A stretch of 31,622 bases of DNA, taken from positions 1-31,622 of the forward strand of contig JAKAQR010000033.1 of assembly GCA_021819725.1 (NCBI GenBank), given 5' to 3'. This DNA is from Actinomycetes bacterium (GTDB lineage Bacteria; Actinomycetota; Acidimicrobiia; Acidimicrobiales; Acidimicrobiaceae). The notes beneath the pieces were generated by a model. That model worked only from the letters and a program-made list of their open reading frames with translations. It was not told the DNA's origin and ran no database searches. Below are positions 9,460 through 17,546 of this stretch, piece by piece (position 1 is the stretch's first letter; the number at the start of each line of letters is the position of its first letter). The position numbers and the translations under genes are program-made.

Positions 9460-10554
9460 TCAATCCTCCAGTAGCCAAATAACAACACGGTTGTTGCCGG
9501 TATCAGCGACGGCGAGCACATCGCCAACGAGATCGACGGCGTAGGGCCAGCACAGTGTCGAATCCGACATGACGCGCCACTGATTTTCCCCGTACGACTC
9601 AAAATCCATCTGTCCAATGACGCGATCTGCCTTCGCGCCAACGCCAATAGGCAACGCATCAAAGAGCAACACTCGATTATTGGCACTATCGGCGATAGCT
9701 AATCTCCCTCCGTCGACGCTGACGCCGTAGGGAAACCGCAGGCGGTCGGGGCCCTGGGGTGCATAGGGCCACTCCGAGTTCTCAATGAATGAGCTCTGTC
9801 CAACGACGATGTCCGCGTCCCGGTCCTTATGCGGCGTGTCGAAGCCAAGGATTCGATGGTTGCCGGCATCGGCCAAGTAGATCAGTTCACCCTGCCCATC
9901 GATACCGTGCGGCCACCGGAAGCTATCGCCTCCAACCCGACCCCGGTTCTCTTCGCGGAGATCGGCCGCATCCTGGCCGACCACTACATCAGCTGGCTCA
10001 TCCATCGCAGCACGCCAGTCGCGCCAATGCAAGACCCTCCTGTTGCCAGTGTCAGCGACGTAGAACCCATCGTCGAGAAAGGCAAAGCCAAATGGCCAGT
10101 ACAACGAGGTAGCGTCACACTCGCTATGCCCACGGTTCGCCTCCACCTCACCAAAGCCCCCTTGGCCAATCACCCCCGAGGGATGGGGGTTAGGTTCACC
10201 TTGGTCATTGATTTCATAGATCATGATTCGATGATGCCATGAATCCGCGATGAAGAGCCTCTGATCGACGACTTTTGCATCGGTGGGCATAAAGAGCCCA
10301 CTTTGGGCGTCTGGATAAGAGGGTCGCTCGGAGTCAAAATTTGGCTGCCCGATCACAAGGTCCGCCTCAATCGATGGATTGGTGAGGAAATCGCGATAGA
10401 AGAGGACTCGATGGTTACCCGTATCACAGACGATCAGTGAGTCTTCTGAGATCGTCACGCCTCGCGGCCCATAGAGATTTCTGCGCGATGCCTGCGCCTC
10501 TGGAAGCCTGAGGCCCCCGCCGGAGACACCACCATAGACTCTGACCGGCCTCAT
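9460..10554 (-). CDS. NHL-repeat six-bladed beta-propeller protein of the hydrogenase operon
   Basis: A 364-residue protein built of six NHL repeats at about residues 27-53, 88-113, 151-177, 213-238, 273-298 and 335-360, each with the pattern P.G......L.VADTGN.RV. Between blades a second periodic element, V(I/V)GQ..F, recurs at about 66, 127, 191, 250 and 312. There is no signal peptide, so it is predicted cytoplasmic. Its ATG overlaps the stop of the Rieske/NifU gene by 4 nt (ATGA), and hypC follows 5 nt later, so it is translated as part of the operon. NHL proteins occur in actinobacterial group 1h hydrogenase clusters, but their function there is unknown. A scaffold for assembly or for holding the enzyme complex is inference only. 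Confidence 0.9.
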   Translation of the reverse strand: MRPVRVYGGVSGGGLRLPEAQASRRNLYGPRGVTISEDSLIVCDTGNHRVLFYRDFLTNPSIEADLVIGQPNFDSERPSYPDAQSGLFMPTDAKVVDQRLFIADSWHHRIMIYEINDQGEPNPHPSGVIGQGGFGEVEANRGHSECDATSLYWPFGFAFLDDGFYVADTGNRRVLHWRDWRAAMDEPADVVVGQDAADLREENRGRVGGDSFRWPHGIDGQGELIYLADAGNHRILGFDTPHKDRDADIVVGQSSFIENSEWPYAPQGPDRLRFPYGVSVDGGRLAIADSANNRVLLFDALPIGVGAKADRVIGQMDFESYGENQWRVMSDSTLCWPYAVDLVGDVLAVADTGNNRVVIWLLED

Positions 10555-11390
10555 GACTCAACCATTACCTGGACCGCACCATCTCGAATTCGCAACGTGA
10601 CCGACTCCAGATCCACACCAGGGATGGTGATACCCTCTCCCGTCAAGGCATCGAACTGGAACCCGTGCCATCTGCATGTCAACGTGCAGTCATCGATCGC
10701 CGCCCCATCGATCGGCAAACCTTGGTGCGCACACTCATTCCTAAAACACGCGACCCTATCACCGACCTTGACGAGCACCATACTCTGTTTTCCTGCCTTC
10801 ACGGCGAGGGGACGCGTGTCGGGCACCTCCGATAGTGTTGCCACCGTCACAAACCGCTTAAATCGCAACTCTTGAGAGCTTGGTACCGGCGCCAACCCGT
10901 CCTCCTCGAAGACCACCTCCATGCAGTCAGGAACTCGAGAGCGAATGAGCTCACCCAACTCGCGCTGTAGATCCGCTCCTCCACAGCCTCCAGCAGAACC
11001 AGCGGCCCGCAACACAACCCGTGAATCCTCAACTCTAGCTAGTGTCACCTCAGCGCCTTGGAGCTTGAGCTGGGGATGGACTGCCTCTAGCAACGCGACG
11101 ACCTGTTGGGCTAACGTGGGGCGCATCAGTCCAGCTACCGAGAGGGCAGTCGTGATCATCGGATCGTCGAGAAGAGCTTCTCGCAGTTCGTCCGCGGCAC
11201 TCGACCCTCGAAGGCCAATGACGACCTGGCGCAGGGCGGACGCATAGAACTTCTCAACAACCTCCTTGAGCTGTACCGCCTTCGCGCGTGCATCCGCATC
11301 GAGGGCATCGAGGGCCGCCATCGCCGAGTCGATCCGACCCATCAGGTCTTCCACAACCTCCCAATTCGATACCTCGACCTCGGATCTCAT
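10551..11390 (-). CDS. NifU-like / Rieske [2Fe-2S] fusion protein
   Basis: A 279-residue protein. An N-terminal helical part (1-85) is followed by a NifU C-terminal-like domain (about 88-162) and a Rieske ferredoxin domain (about 175-277). The Rieske ligands are Cys220-x-His222 (NECAHQG) and Cys239-x2-His242 (CRWHG). The NifU-like domain keeps only one cysteine (Cys136, in GSAGGCGGAD) where Fe-S scaffold NifU domains have C-x2-C, so scaffold activity is doubtful. It starts at an ATG that overlaps the preceding small gene (ATGA). Rieske/NifU-type proteins are encoded beside actinobacterial high-affinity hydrogenases (HucE in mycobacteria). The likely role is passing electrons from the hydrogenase to the respiratory chain; this is inferred from that context. 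Confidence 0.9.
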   Translation of the reverse strand: MRSEVEVSNWEVVEDLMGRIDSAMAALDALDADARAKAVQLKEVVEKFYASALRQVVIGLRGSSAADELREALLDDPMITTALSVAGLMRPTLAQQVVALLEAVHPQLKLQGAEVTLARVEDSRVVLRAAGSAGGCGGADLQRELGELIRSRVPDCMEVVFEEDGLAPVPSSQELRFKRFVTVATLSEVPDTRPLAVKAGKQSMVLVKVGDRVACFRNECAHQGLPIDGAAIDDCTLTCRWHGFQFDALTGEGITIPGVDLESVTLRIRDGAVQVMVES

Positions 11391-11755
11391 CCGATCACCC
11401 CCATCGTCTCAAGCCGAGTCGCTAGTCTCAGCACATCGTCATAAAATACCCGATCAAAAGCGCTTCGTGCGAGCACCTGTACCAGGGTACCGACCGCCCC
11501 GGCCTGGATTTCGGCCTGCACCACAACGTCGGAAAGGTATCCACACAACGCAATCGATCCCTCCACACCCGCCAGATCGAACTCCTCCAAGAACACCTGC
11601 ACGAAACGATCACGAAGCTCACGCTCCTCATCAGTTGCCTCGGCCAACAAGGCAACGGCTGACGCAGGCGAAAAACGCTCGATCATCGTCTCGAGATAAC
11701 GCGCCGTCGCACCATGGAACGCCTCGTCGATCAGGATCTGTTCAAAGCGCTCCAT
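11387..11755 (-). CDS. Small helical protein of hydrogenase operon, unknown function
   Basis: A predicted 122-residue, mainly alpha-helical acidic protein; no domain recognised. The reading frame is open further upstream (to 11896), but that would overlap the TPR-like gene by about 155 nt. The ATG at 11755 has GGGGAG 6 nt upstream, overlaps the preceding gene by only 14 nt, and gives MERFEQILIDEAF; the ATG at 11773 is the alternative. The protein has one cysteine and no membrane segment. Its stop overlaps the start of the Rieske/NifU gene by 4 nt, so it belongs to the operon and is probably a hydrogenase accessory factor by context only. Confidence 0.75.
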   Translation of the reverse strand: MERFEQILIDEAFHGATARYLETMIERFSPASAVALLAEATDEERELRDRFVQVFLEEFDLAGVEGSIALCGYLSDVVVQAEIQAGAVGTLVQVLARSAFDRVFYDDVLRLATRLETMGVIG

Positions 11756-13049
11756 CAACAGCTCCCCGTGCATGGCTACGTTCGATGCTATCGAGGATTC
11801 CACGAACCTCCCTAACCTCGTCGTAGCACTCGAACTCCTCAAAAATTCGACGAGCCTCATGGAGTCGTGATCGTGCCTCGACGAAGTCTCCAACATGAGC
11901 CAAAGCGTTTCCCCAGTTGAACATCAGCCGCGCATAACCAAGGGGGTCCACCGTCACGTCGAGCTCCCCAACAAGGGACGAATAGATCGTGATCGCTTCG
12001 ACCAAATTGGCGGTCGTGTGTGCCGAAGGCGCATAGACAAGCGCATTCGCGAGGTTCAATTGACAGGTATACCATTCTCGCGGATGTGACTCCTTCGTCA
12101 GGATCCCCATCGCCTCTCGAAGACTCGAGATCGCCACGGCGAATCGTACCGCATCCGATGACTCAAGCATCGGCATCGCCAGATAGCAGACGGCGATGTC
12201 GATCTGGATTGAAGCAAAGGTCACCGGTGAAGCGGTCCTTGAGAAGGTCTTGGTGCTCTCCTGATAGCATTGGACCGCCTCTCGTAGATAACCAGGATTC
12301 TCACGGCCCATCTCGTGCAACACGCTGGCCAACTCCAACCATGCACTCCCGATGTCCTCCACGAGATCAGTGCCCTTGAGGGTGCTGATCACCTCCCGGT
12401 AGCCCGTCGCAACCTCCTGGGCCGTCAGGCCGAGTTGTCCCCTAAAGGGCAGGATTGTCTGTTTGATCGTCGCCGCTGTGACCCGGTCAACAGTGTCAAG
12501 TAGCCCTACTAGCAGCGATAGACACGAATCGATGACATCTGGTCGACCCTGTTCGCTTGCCCATGCCAGCATCACGACACCCGCGTACCGTCGCACCGCG
12601 ACCGGCAGATCTCCATCAAGCTCCTCAAGGACTCCGTCTAGGGTATCAGCCTGTCCGAGGATGAACGAGGCGAGACGCTGGAGGAGACCTAACACCGGGT
12701 CGTGGTACAGCTCCTGGTGAAACTCCCCCGACAGCACACCGAGGTCATAGCGTGCCCACTCATACTCCGAAAAGGCCTGGAGCTCCTCCTCCGCGCGTTC
12801 AATATCGCCTTCGAGCAGATAACCAAGAAACGGCAGTTCTCGCGTTACCCCTACAATCCTGCCTTTGGCGAGTTCTCCTGCAGCGTGGGGGCCCAGGCGT
12901 TGTGGGAATACCATCATTGAGGTTGGGAGAGGACCCAGCCCGAGATGCGCGAACGCCAGATCGTCAACTACCTCGTCCGCACCCTCAAGCACCGGGTAGC
13001 CCTCAGTCTCTCTCGTCACCACGCCGACCAGCACTCCTTCATAGCCCAA
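11742..13049 (-). CDS. TPR-like helical repeat protein of hydrogenase operon; start uncertain
   Basis: A 435-residue frame from a TTG at 13049. The C-terminal half (about 230-430) is made of helix-turn-helix pairs typical of tetratricopeptide repeats, for example IGSAWLELASVLHEMG, LNLANALVYAPSA and MFNWGNALAHVGDFVEARSR. The N-terminal part (1-110) is not recognised. TPR proteins are found in other group 1h hydrogenase operons and are presumed assembly or interaction factors. The 5' end is odd. No Shine-Dalgarno precedes the TTG, while an ATG at 13132 overlaps the protease stop codon (TGATG) with GGGAG upstream, as expected for a coupled start, but lies in a different frame. In the main frame, protein-like sequence continues upstream of 13049 to a TGA at 13115. 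Either an indel, a sequencing error or a programmed frameshift is possible. Confidence 0.8.
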   Translation of the reverse strand: MGYEGVLVGVVTRETEGYPVLEGADEVVDDLAFAHLGLGPLPTSMMVFPQRLGPHAAGELAKGRIVGVTRELPFLGYLLEGDIERAEEELQAFSEYEWARYDLGVLSGEFHQELYHDPVLGLLQRLASFILGQADTLDGVLEELDGDLPVAVRRYAGVVMLAWASEQGRPDVIDSCLSLLVGLLDTVDRVTAATIKQTILPFRGQLGLTAQEVATGYREVISTLKGTDLVEDIGSAWLELASVLHEMGRENPGYLREAVQCYQESTKTFSRTASPVTFASIQIDIAVCYLAMPMLESSDAVRFAVAISSLREAMGILTKESHPREWYTCQLNLANALVYAPSAHTTANLVEAITIYSSLVGELDVTVDPLGYARLMFNWGNALAHVGDFVEARSRLHEARRIFEEFECYDEVREVRGILDSIERSHARGAVDGAL

Positions 13050-13132
13050 GACATCGGGTCCGTATCCCCTTTGGAGTGGAACAGATGCGGGCGTCTCACT
13101 ACCGGCGTCGACTCAACGACCACACGAGCCAT
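13016..13132 (-). other. Short coupled reading frame at the 5' end of the TPR-like gene (probable true start region)
   Basis: A 38-codon frame begins MARVVVESTPVV at an ATG whose A is the last base of the protease TGA stop codon, with GGGAG 6-7 nt upstream. It ends at a TGA (13016-13018) inside the TPR-like gene. The placement is what one expects for the start of the next operon gene, but the main TPR frame is offset. A shift between about 13112 and 13017 would join them into one protein of roughly 460 residues. Confidence 0.5.
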
Positions 13133-14040
13133 CAAAATCTCCCGTCATGCCCATCACGGGCAACATCGGCCCCGATGCTTGGTCGATGCCGTGCATCGAC
13201 CTCCTCCACAAAGAAGTGCATCGAAGCCCGTTCCGGGTCAAAGACCCCCACCAGCGACTCCTCCCGCTCACGGGCTCCAAGGAGGTCGTTCAACTCGACC
13301 CCTCGGGCTCCAGTGGCATCGACAATCTTGAGCGGTCGTCCGACTGCCGCATTGGAGAGCGCGTACACATCAAGAATCTGATCACCCAGTCGAACCCCCA
13401 CGGAACTCACATCGGATCCGTTCGACAGCGAATCGAACGGCGCACGGAGCTGACCTCCACGGGTCAACTTGCCTTCGACCTCATGGACCAGTCCGGCCTC
13501 CTTTTTCACCAGCAACTTTAAGCGCACCAGTACCGACCGCGCATCAGCACTCAACTCGTCACCAAATCCGAGTGCGCGCACTGGGGTCAAAAAGACGGTG
13601 ATCGAGGCAGGATACTCATCGCCTGGCAGCAGCCATCGGGCGAAGGCCAACGCATGGTCCCAGCGAAACGCATGACTCTGAAAGCCCTGAAGATCAGGAA
13701 GGTGCTCAAGATCCTCACCGGGAACTCGGAAGATGCTCCCAACAGGCGCATCGCTCCTCGAGGCGTCGATCATGATCACCTTCGATGCTCCACGCATCTT
13801 AAAGGCGATATCCATGCCCGCGGTACCGCCATCCACGAGGGTTACCCGCTCGCCATACCCCTCGTCGAAGAGCTCACGAATCAGCACCGGGCCGATCGCG
13901 TCATCACCTCGTAGGAGGTTCCCACAGCCAACGATGACGATGCCCTCCTGGCGCGACGAACCAGCCTCGAAATCTCGATCATACGCCTCATCCGTTCGCC
14001 AAGAGGACACCCCACCAGGCTGAGTCGACGAAGTCTGCAT
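13132..14040 (-). CDS. NiFe-hydrogenase maturation endopeptidase with unusual C-terminal extension
   Basis: A protein of about 302 residues of the HyaD/HybD/HycI (peptidase M52) family, which cleaves the C-terminal tail of the large subunit once nickel is inserted. Numbered from a GTG one codon upstream, the protease domain spans about 34-183: VGCGNLLRGDDAIGP with Asp47/48, VDGGT (Asp71), IDAS (Asp93) and QSHAF (His124); Asp and His residues at such places bind nickel in HybD-type enzymes. Typical family members are 150-200 residues; here about 118 further residues (185-303) form an extension I do not recognise. An unusual N-terminal 30 residues precede the domain. The start was set at the ATG at 14040 (AGAGG about 7 nt upstream), with the GTG at 14043 as alternative. 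Its gene follows the large subunit gene, whose C-terminal tail is the expected substrate. Confidence 0.88.
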   Translation of the reverse strand: MQTSSTQPGGVSSWRTDEAYDRDFEAGSSRQEGIVIVGCGNLLRGDDAIGPVLIRELFDEGYGERVTLVDGGTAGMDIAFKMRGASKVIMIDASRSDAPVGSIFRVPGEDLEHLPDLQGFQSHAFRWDHALAFARWLLPGDEYPASITVFLTPVRALGFGDELSADARSVLVRLKLLVKKEAGLVHEVEGKLTRGGQLRAPFDSLSNGSDVSSVGVRLGDQILDVYALSNAAVGRPLKIVDATGARGVELNDLLGAREREESLVGVFDPERASMHFFVEEVDARHRPSIGADVARDGHDGRF

Positions 14041-14048
14041 CACGTCAC

Positions 14049-14079
14049 CTCTCTCGCTTCATCACCGACATTGAGAGAG
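14049..14079 (-). promoter_or_regulatory. Possible hairpin covering the protease ribosome binding site
   Basis: CTCTCTC (plus strand 14049-14055) and GAGAGAG (14073-14079) form a 7-bp inverted repeat with a 17-nt loop in the gap between the large subunit gene and the protease gene. In the minus-strand mRNA one arm overlaps the AGAGG of the protease start, so pairing would mask it. The repeat is short and simple and may be chance. Confidence 0.25.
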
Positions 14080-14135
14080 CGCACAGACACAGTGCCCTGG
14101 ATCGGTGGGTATCCTCTGGCATCCCCACACACTCG

Positions 14136-15743
14136 CTACACCAAGCCATTGACGGTAAAGCTCGAGAGCTCCTTCCCAGACTTCTCGTCATAGGCGTGTA
14201 CTGTGCAGACGAGACACGAGTCAAAACTCCTCGCGACATGCCCAAGTTCGACTGGATCCTCGAGGTCCTTAATAGGGGAACCAACCAGTGCTTGTTCGAT
14301 CGGGCCGAGGGCTCCCTCTCCGTCACGTGGTCCAATATTCCATGCGGTAGGGGTGACAACCTGATAGTTGGCGATCTTCCCGTCCTTGAGCACGATCCAG
14401 TCGCAGAGACCGCCTCGGGCTGCTTCAGTGCCACCGAACCCCATCCCGTCCTCTAGCTCGACCGGCTTCTGATAGAAGCTCTCACGCAGATTTAGCCTCG
14501 ACAACCAGTCCATCGTCCACTGGAAGTACTTCGGTGCCTCATGCATTCTGGCGAGCTGTCGTACCATGACTGAGGGGCCGATCTTCTCAAGGATATCAAG
14601 GAACAACGGATCACTGTCCTGATGAGGTCCGGGATCGGGAGCTGCCGCAGCGATCCTGCGCGCTAGCGGGCCAGCCTCTAGTGGGATGTGCCCAGCACCA
14701 GGAATATCGTACCTAGGCGACTTGGCCCACGAGTATTTGTCCATCTTTCTCCCCTGCTCAGGGTCGATCGGGATAGTCTCGCCCTCAAAGGGATGCAAGG
14801 GGCGTTGCCCTTCATAGAACGAGTGTGTCACATCCTCGGTGACCCGAGCCTGATCGAACTCGGAGTATTGCCCATTTGCATACACTCCGCTTCGCCCGAT
14901 GAGCGCGGCATTCCTGCCATCAATGGTAGGTTGACCATAGAGCTCGGGGTCAAAGTAGGTCCCAACTGCAAGGTAGTTACCCACACCCTGCCCATACTTG
15001 TCAAGTCCAACGTCCATGCAGAAACGAATGAAGAAGCCACAGTCACTGTTGTACTGACTCTCATTTTCATTTACCCATGCAAGTACGTCGTCCCAGCTCT
15101 TGTTCTCAAGCCATCGCTCCACTGAACAGCCGAGCCAGACACCTTCGAGCCACTCCCGTCTAAAGTACTCAAGAATCGCTGTCGAACGGGTCACGTCAGC
15201 CAAGGTAGGCCCACACATGACCCCTCCGGGCACCATGAAGCTCGAATGCGGCCACTGCCCGCCAAAGATCGCATAGACCTCCACCGGCTTGTTTGAGACC
15301 AAGACCCCCTTCTGGTAACTGGTGCCGACATAGGGGGCGAACCTCCTCACCGCCTCCTCATAAAGCGGCGACGATGAGTAGTTCTTGTTGGTCATGTCGA
15401 TCGCAAACAACGCATAGAAGTACCTCGGAATGCTCTGCAACGTCTCGCAGGCCTGTGCAATATTACGCACCAAGGTCGCGTTCGGGGGAACTTCAGTTTG
15501 CCAAGCGGTATCGAGCGCATACGCTGCCTTATAGAGATGGCTACCCCCACAAATACCACAGATTCGAGGGGTGACAATCAACCCTGCCTGTGGGTCCTTA
15601 CCCCGCAGGATGATCTCAAAGCCGCGAAACATCGCTGCCTCAGTCCATGCGGAACTAACTATTCCATCCTTGATCGTAACTCTTACATCGAGATCACCCT
15701 CGACGCGCCCAAGCGGGCTGACCTTCAGATCTACCGTGCCCAT
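14136..15743 (-). CDS. hhyL: [NiFe]-hydrogenase large subunit, actinobacterial group 1h type
   Basis: The catalytic subunit carrying the NiFe(CN)2CO site for H2 oxidation. Numbered from an ATG at 15752 (538 residues), the L1 motif is RICGICGGSH with Cys65 and Cys68, and the L2 motif is DSCLVCTVH with Cys513 and Cys516, ending at His519. The 19 residues after His519 (AYDEKSGKELSSFTVNGLV) are the tail expected to be removed by the maturation protease. I prefer the ATG at 15743 (MGTVDLKV, 535 residues) because GAGAGG is 9 nt upstream of it but directly abuts the 15752 ATG. It follows the small subunit by 19 nt. The sequence style (VSPLGRVEGDLDVRV, long insertions) and the neighbours fit the high-affinity actinobacterial group 1h/5 enzymes rather than membrane-bound group 1d. 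Confidence 0.96.
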   Translation of the reverse strand: MGTVDLKVSPLGRVEGDLDVRVTIKDGIVSSAWTEAAMFRGFEIILRGKDPQAGLIVTPRICGICGGSHLYKAAYALDTAWQTEVPPNATLVRNIAQACETLQSIPRYFYALFAIDMTNKNYSSSPLYEEAVRRFAPYVGTSYQKGVLVSNKPVEVYAIFGGQWPHSSFMVPGGVMCGPTLADVTRSTAILEYFRREWLEGVWLGCSVERWLENKSWDDVLAWVNENESQYNSDCGFFIRFCMDVGLDKYGQGVGNYLAVGTYFDPELYGQPTIDGRNAALIGRSGVYANGQYSEFDQARVTEDVTHSFYEGQRPLHPFEGETIPIDPEQGRKMDKYSWAKSPRYDIPGAGHIPLEAGPLARRIAAAAPDPGPHQDSDPLFLDILEKIGPSVMVRQLARMHEAPKYFQWTMDWLSRLNLRESFYQKPVELEDGMGFGGTEAARGGLCDWIVLKDGKIANYQVVTPTAWNIGPRDGEGALGPIEQALVGSPIKDLEDPVELGHVARSFDSCLVCTVHAYDEKSGKELSSFTVNGLV

Positions 15744-15762
15744 CTCTTTCATCCTCTCTTGC

Positions 15763-16734
15763 TCACACTACAAACATGTCTTCTTTTGACCACTCAGGAG
15801 CCGCGACCCTCGCGGCCATGGCGTGGGCCATATACGTCAAGTGGTCATTACCCTCTGGCACCTCCCGCGGAACAATGCCTGAAACTTTCTGTGTTTTAAA
15901 GACCGTCCCTGGTGCTAGTTCAAAGAAGGGGAACTCAGGCTCGGTGCAACCAGTACATGGCATGCCCGCACGCGTCTTCGAGGACTGACGGTTCCAGAGG
16001 ATACGGTTGCATGGAGAGTGCGTCATCGGGCCACGGCAGCCGAACTCGTAGAAGAGACAACCGGTTCTTGTCCCCTCACCAAAGCTCAGCGTTGATTGCT
16101 TGTACTCGAAGAACTGGACCCGAGTGCAGCCGGTTTGGGTGAAGCTCTTGAAGAACGTCTGTGGTCGATGGAGCTCATCGAGAGCAATGTCGCCAGCGCG
16201 TCCCGATGCCAAGGCGACGATGATCTGGGTGATCCAATCAGGATGCGCTGGGCATCCAGGGATATTGATCACCGGAAGTCCCATCTTGGAACGGAAGTTA
16301 CCTCCGAGGAATCCTCCTTTGTTCCGCTTCTGAAACTGGAGTCCCGTCGATCCAGTCGGGTTCGGCTCGGTGGCTGGAATACCACCCCAGCATGCGCAGT
16401 CGCCAATGGCAACAACGACCCCCGCCTGAGCTGCGAGGTCATTCACCCAATCCTTCATCGGTCGATCCGCGAAGATATCGTAACGTCCGGAACCATTTGG
16501 CCCCTCCATCACCGTGCCCTCGTAGACGAAGATATCGAGCGGCCGTTCACCTCGAGCGCAATCCCAGAAGATCTTCTGCGCGTTAGCACCAAGCTCGAGT
16601 CCGAGCGAGGGGTGCCACAACAGGTCCATCCCGAAGTCCACAATGAGGTCGACAACACTGGGCTCCTCCGCATTGAGAAACGACATCGTATTCCCTGAGC
16701 ATGCCCCACCTTGCAACCACAACACCGACGCCAT
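15763..16734 (-). CDS. hhyS: [NiFe]-hydrogenase small subunit, group 1h type
   Basis: A 323-residue iron-sulfur subunit that relays electrons from the NiFe site through three clusters. It begins MASVLWLQGGACSGNTMSF without a twin-arginine signal, so the enzyme is predicted to stay in the cytoplasm. In the usual N-terminal C-x2-C for the proximal cluster the second Cys is replaced (Cys12-Ser-Gly-Asn15). This fits the three-Cys/one-Asp proximal cluster described for actinobacterial-type enzymes. Other cluster motifs are GDCACWGG, IPGCPAHPDW, TQTGCTR, FGCRGPMTHSPCNR and MPCTGCTEPEFPF. GGGAGTAGGTA precedes the ATG. It is placed after hypB with a 95-nt gap that may hold an internal promoter. Confidence 0.97.
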   Translation of the reverse strand: MASVLWLQGGACSGNTMSFLNAEEPSVVDLIVDFGMDLLWHPSLGLELGANAQKIFWDCARGERPLDIFVYEGTVMEGPNGSGRYDIFADRPMKDWVNDLAAQAGVVVAIGDCACWGGIPATEPNPTGSTGLQFQKRNKGGFLGGNFRSKMGLPVINIPGCPAHPDWITQIIVALASGRAGDIALDELHRPQTFFKSFTQTGCTRVQFFEYKQSTLSFGEGTRTGCLFYEFGCRGPMTHSPCNRILWNRQSSKTRAGMPCTGCTEPEFPFFELAPGTVFKTQKVSGIVPREVPEGNDHLTYMAHAMAARVAAPEWSKEDMFVV

Positions 16735-16829
16735 TACCTACTCCCTTCATCCACACAACGCTCGATTACCATTCGATTACCACCGCTACCCAAGCAGCGT
16801 CTCATCCCATACCCCCTGGACAAGCAGGC

Positions 16830-17546
16830 CTACCCGCTGGCCCAGGGGCCTTCCACCTCCTCCAACCGGGGTACCGAGACCGATGATCGCCCCTGGGCCC
16901 CAAGATGCTCGAGGGCAGCGACAATCTCGGCGAGGCCGATCCCGGTCTTGGCAGACGCGCTCATTACCGGCGCCCTAGGGTTCACCTGGTGAAGATACCC
17001 CATCGCCATATCCATCGAGAACTCCACAGCACGAGCAAGATCAATTTTGGAGATGACTACCAGATCGACGGCACGGAAGAGGCCGGGATACTTGACTGGC
17101 TTATCCTCTCCCTCCGTCACGCTGAGTAGCGCCATCCGCACCGACTCACCGAGGTCGAAATCGACGGGGCATACCATGTTGCCTACGTTTTCGATAAAGA
17201 GATATCCCGGAGCAAATTGAACAATCTCTTCAAGGAAAGGAAACAACATGCGTGCCTCAAGATGGCAGACGCCATCGGTCACAATCTGGCGTACCCAGTC
17301 GACATGAGGCCGCAGACGATTGGCATCATGTTCTGTTGCACAGTCTCCAACCAGCACTGCAACCGAATGTCCTTGGGCACGTAACCTATCCCCGAGAACA
17401 CCTAGTAACTCCGTCTTACCACTGCCAGGTGCAGACATGATGTTAACGACAGTGATATCTCCGGTGGCAAGGGACTCTCGGACAACCTGCGCATCACGGA
17501 GTGCATGATCAAGAATGCGCTTCTCAAGCTCAATATGCTCGGTCAT
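16830..17546 (-). CDS. hypB: GTPase HypB, nickel insertion factor
   Basis: A 238-residue SIMIBI-class GTPase that with HypA loads nickel into the large subunit precursor. The P-loop is SAPGSGKTEL (Gly41-Thr45), the metal-binding pair is Cys94-His95 in DGVCHLEARM, followed by ENVGNMVCPVDFDLGE and the guanine-specificity motif SKIDL. It lacks the N-terminal His-rich nickel-storage stretch found in some HypB proteins and has only a short unstructured tail. The start was set at the ATG at 17546 (MTEHIELEKR) with GGGGGTG 7 nt upstream; a GTG at 17555 is possible. It overlaps the end of hypA by 17 nt, showing tight coupling. Confidence 0.96.
   Translation of the reverse strand: MTEHIELEKRILDHALRDAQVVRESLATGDITVVNIMSAPGSGKTELLGVLGDRLRAQGHSVAVLVGDCATEHDANRLRPHVDWVRQIVTDGVCHLEARMLFPFLEEIVQFAPGYLFIENVGNMVCPVDFDLGESVRMALLSVTEGEDKPVKYPGLFRAVDLVVISKIDLARAVEFSMDMAMGYLHQVNPRAPVMSASAKTGIGLAEIVAALEHLGAQGRSSVSVPRLEEVEGPWASG

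Noticed and set aside
9829..10242. 137-codon plus-strand frame
   Set aside because: Antisense to the NHL-repeat gene, whose six repeats are unmistakable.
12752..13381. 209-codon plus-strand frame over the TPR-like and protease genes
   Set aside because: Pro/Arg/Ser-rich shadow of two minus-strand genes with no motif of its own.
15763..16734. Periplasmic, Tat-exported respiratory hydrogenase
   Set aside because: The small subunit begins directly with the cluster domain and has no twin-arginine signal, and no cytochrome b partner gene is present.
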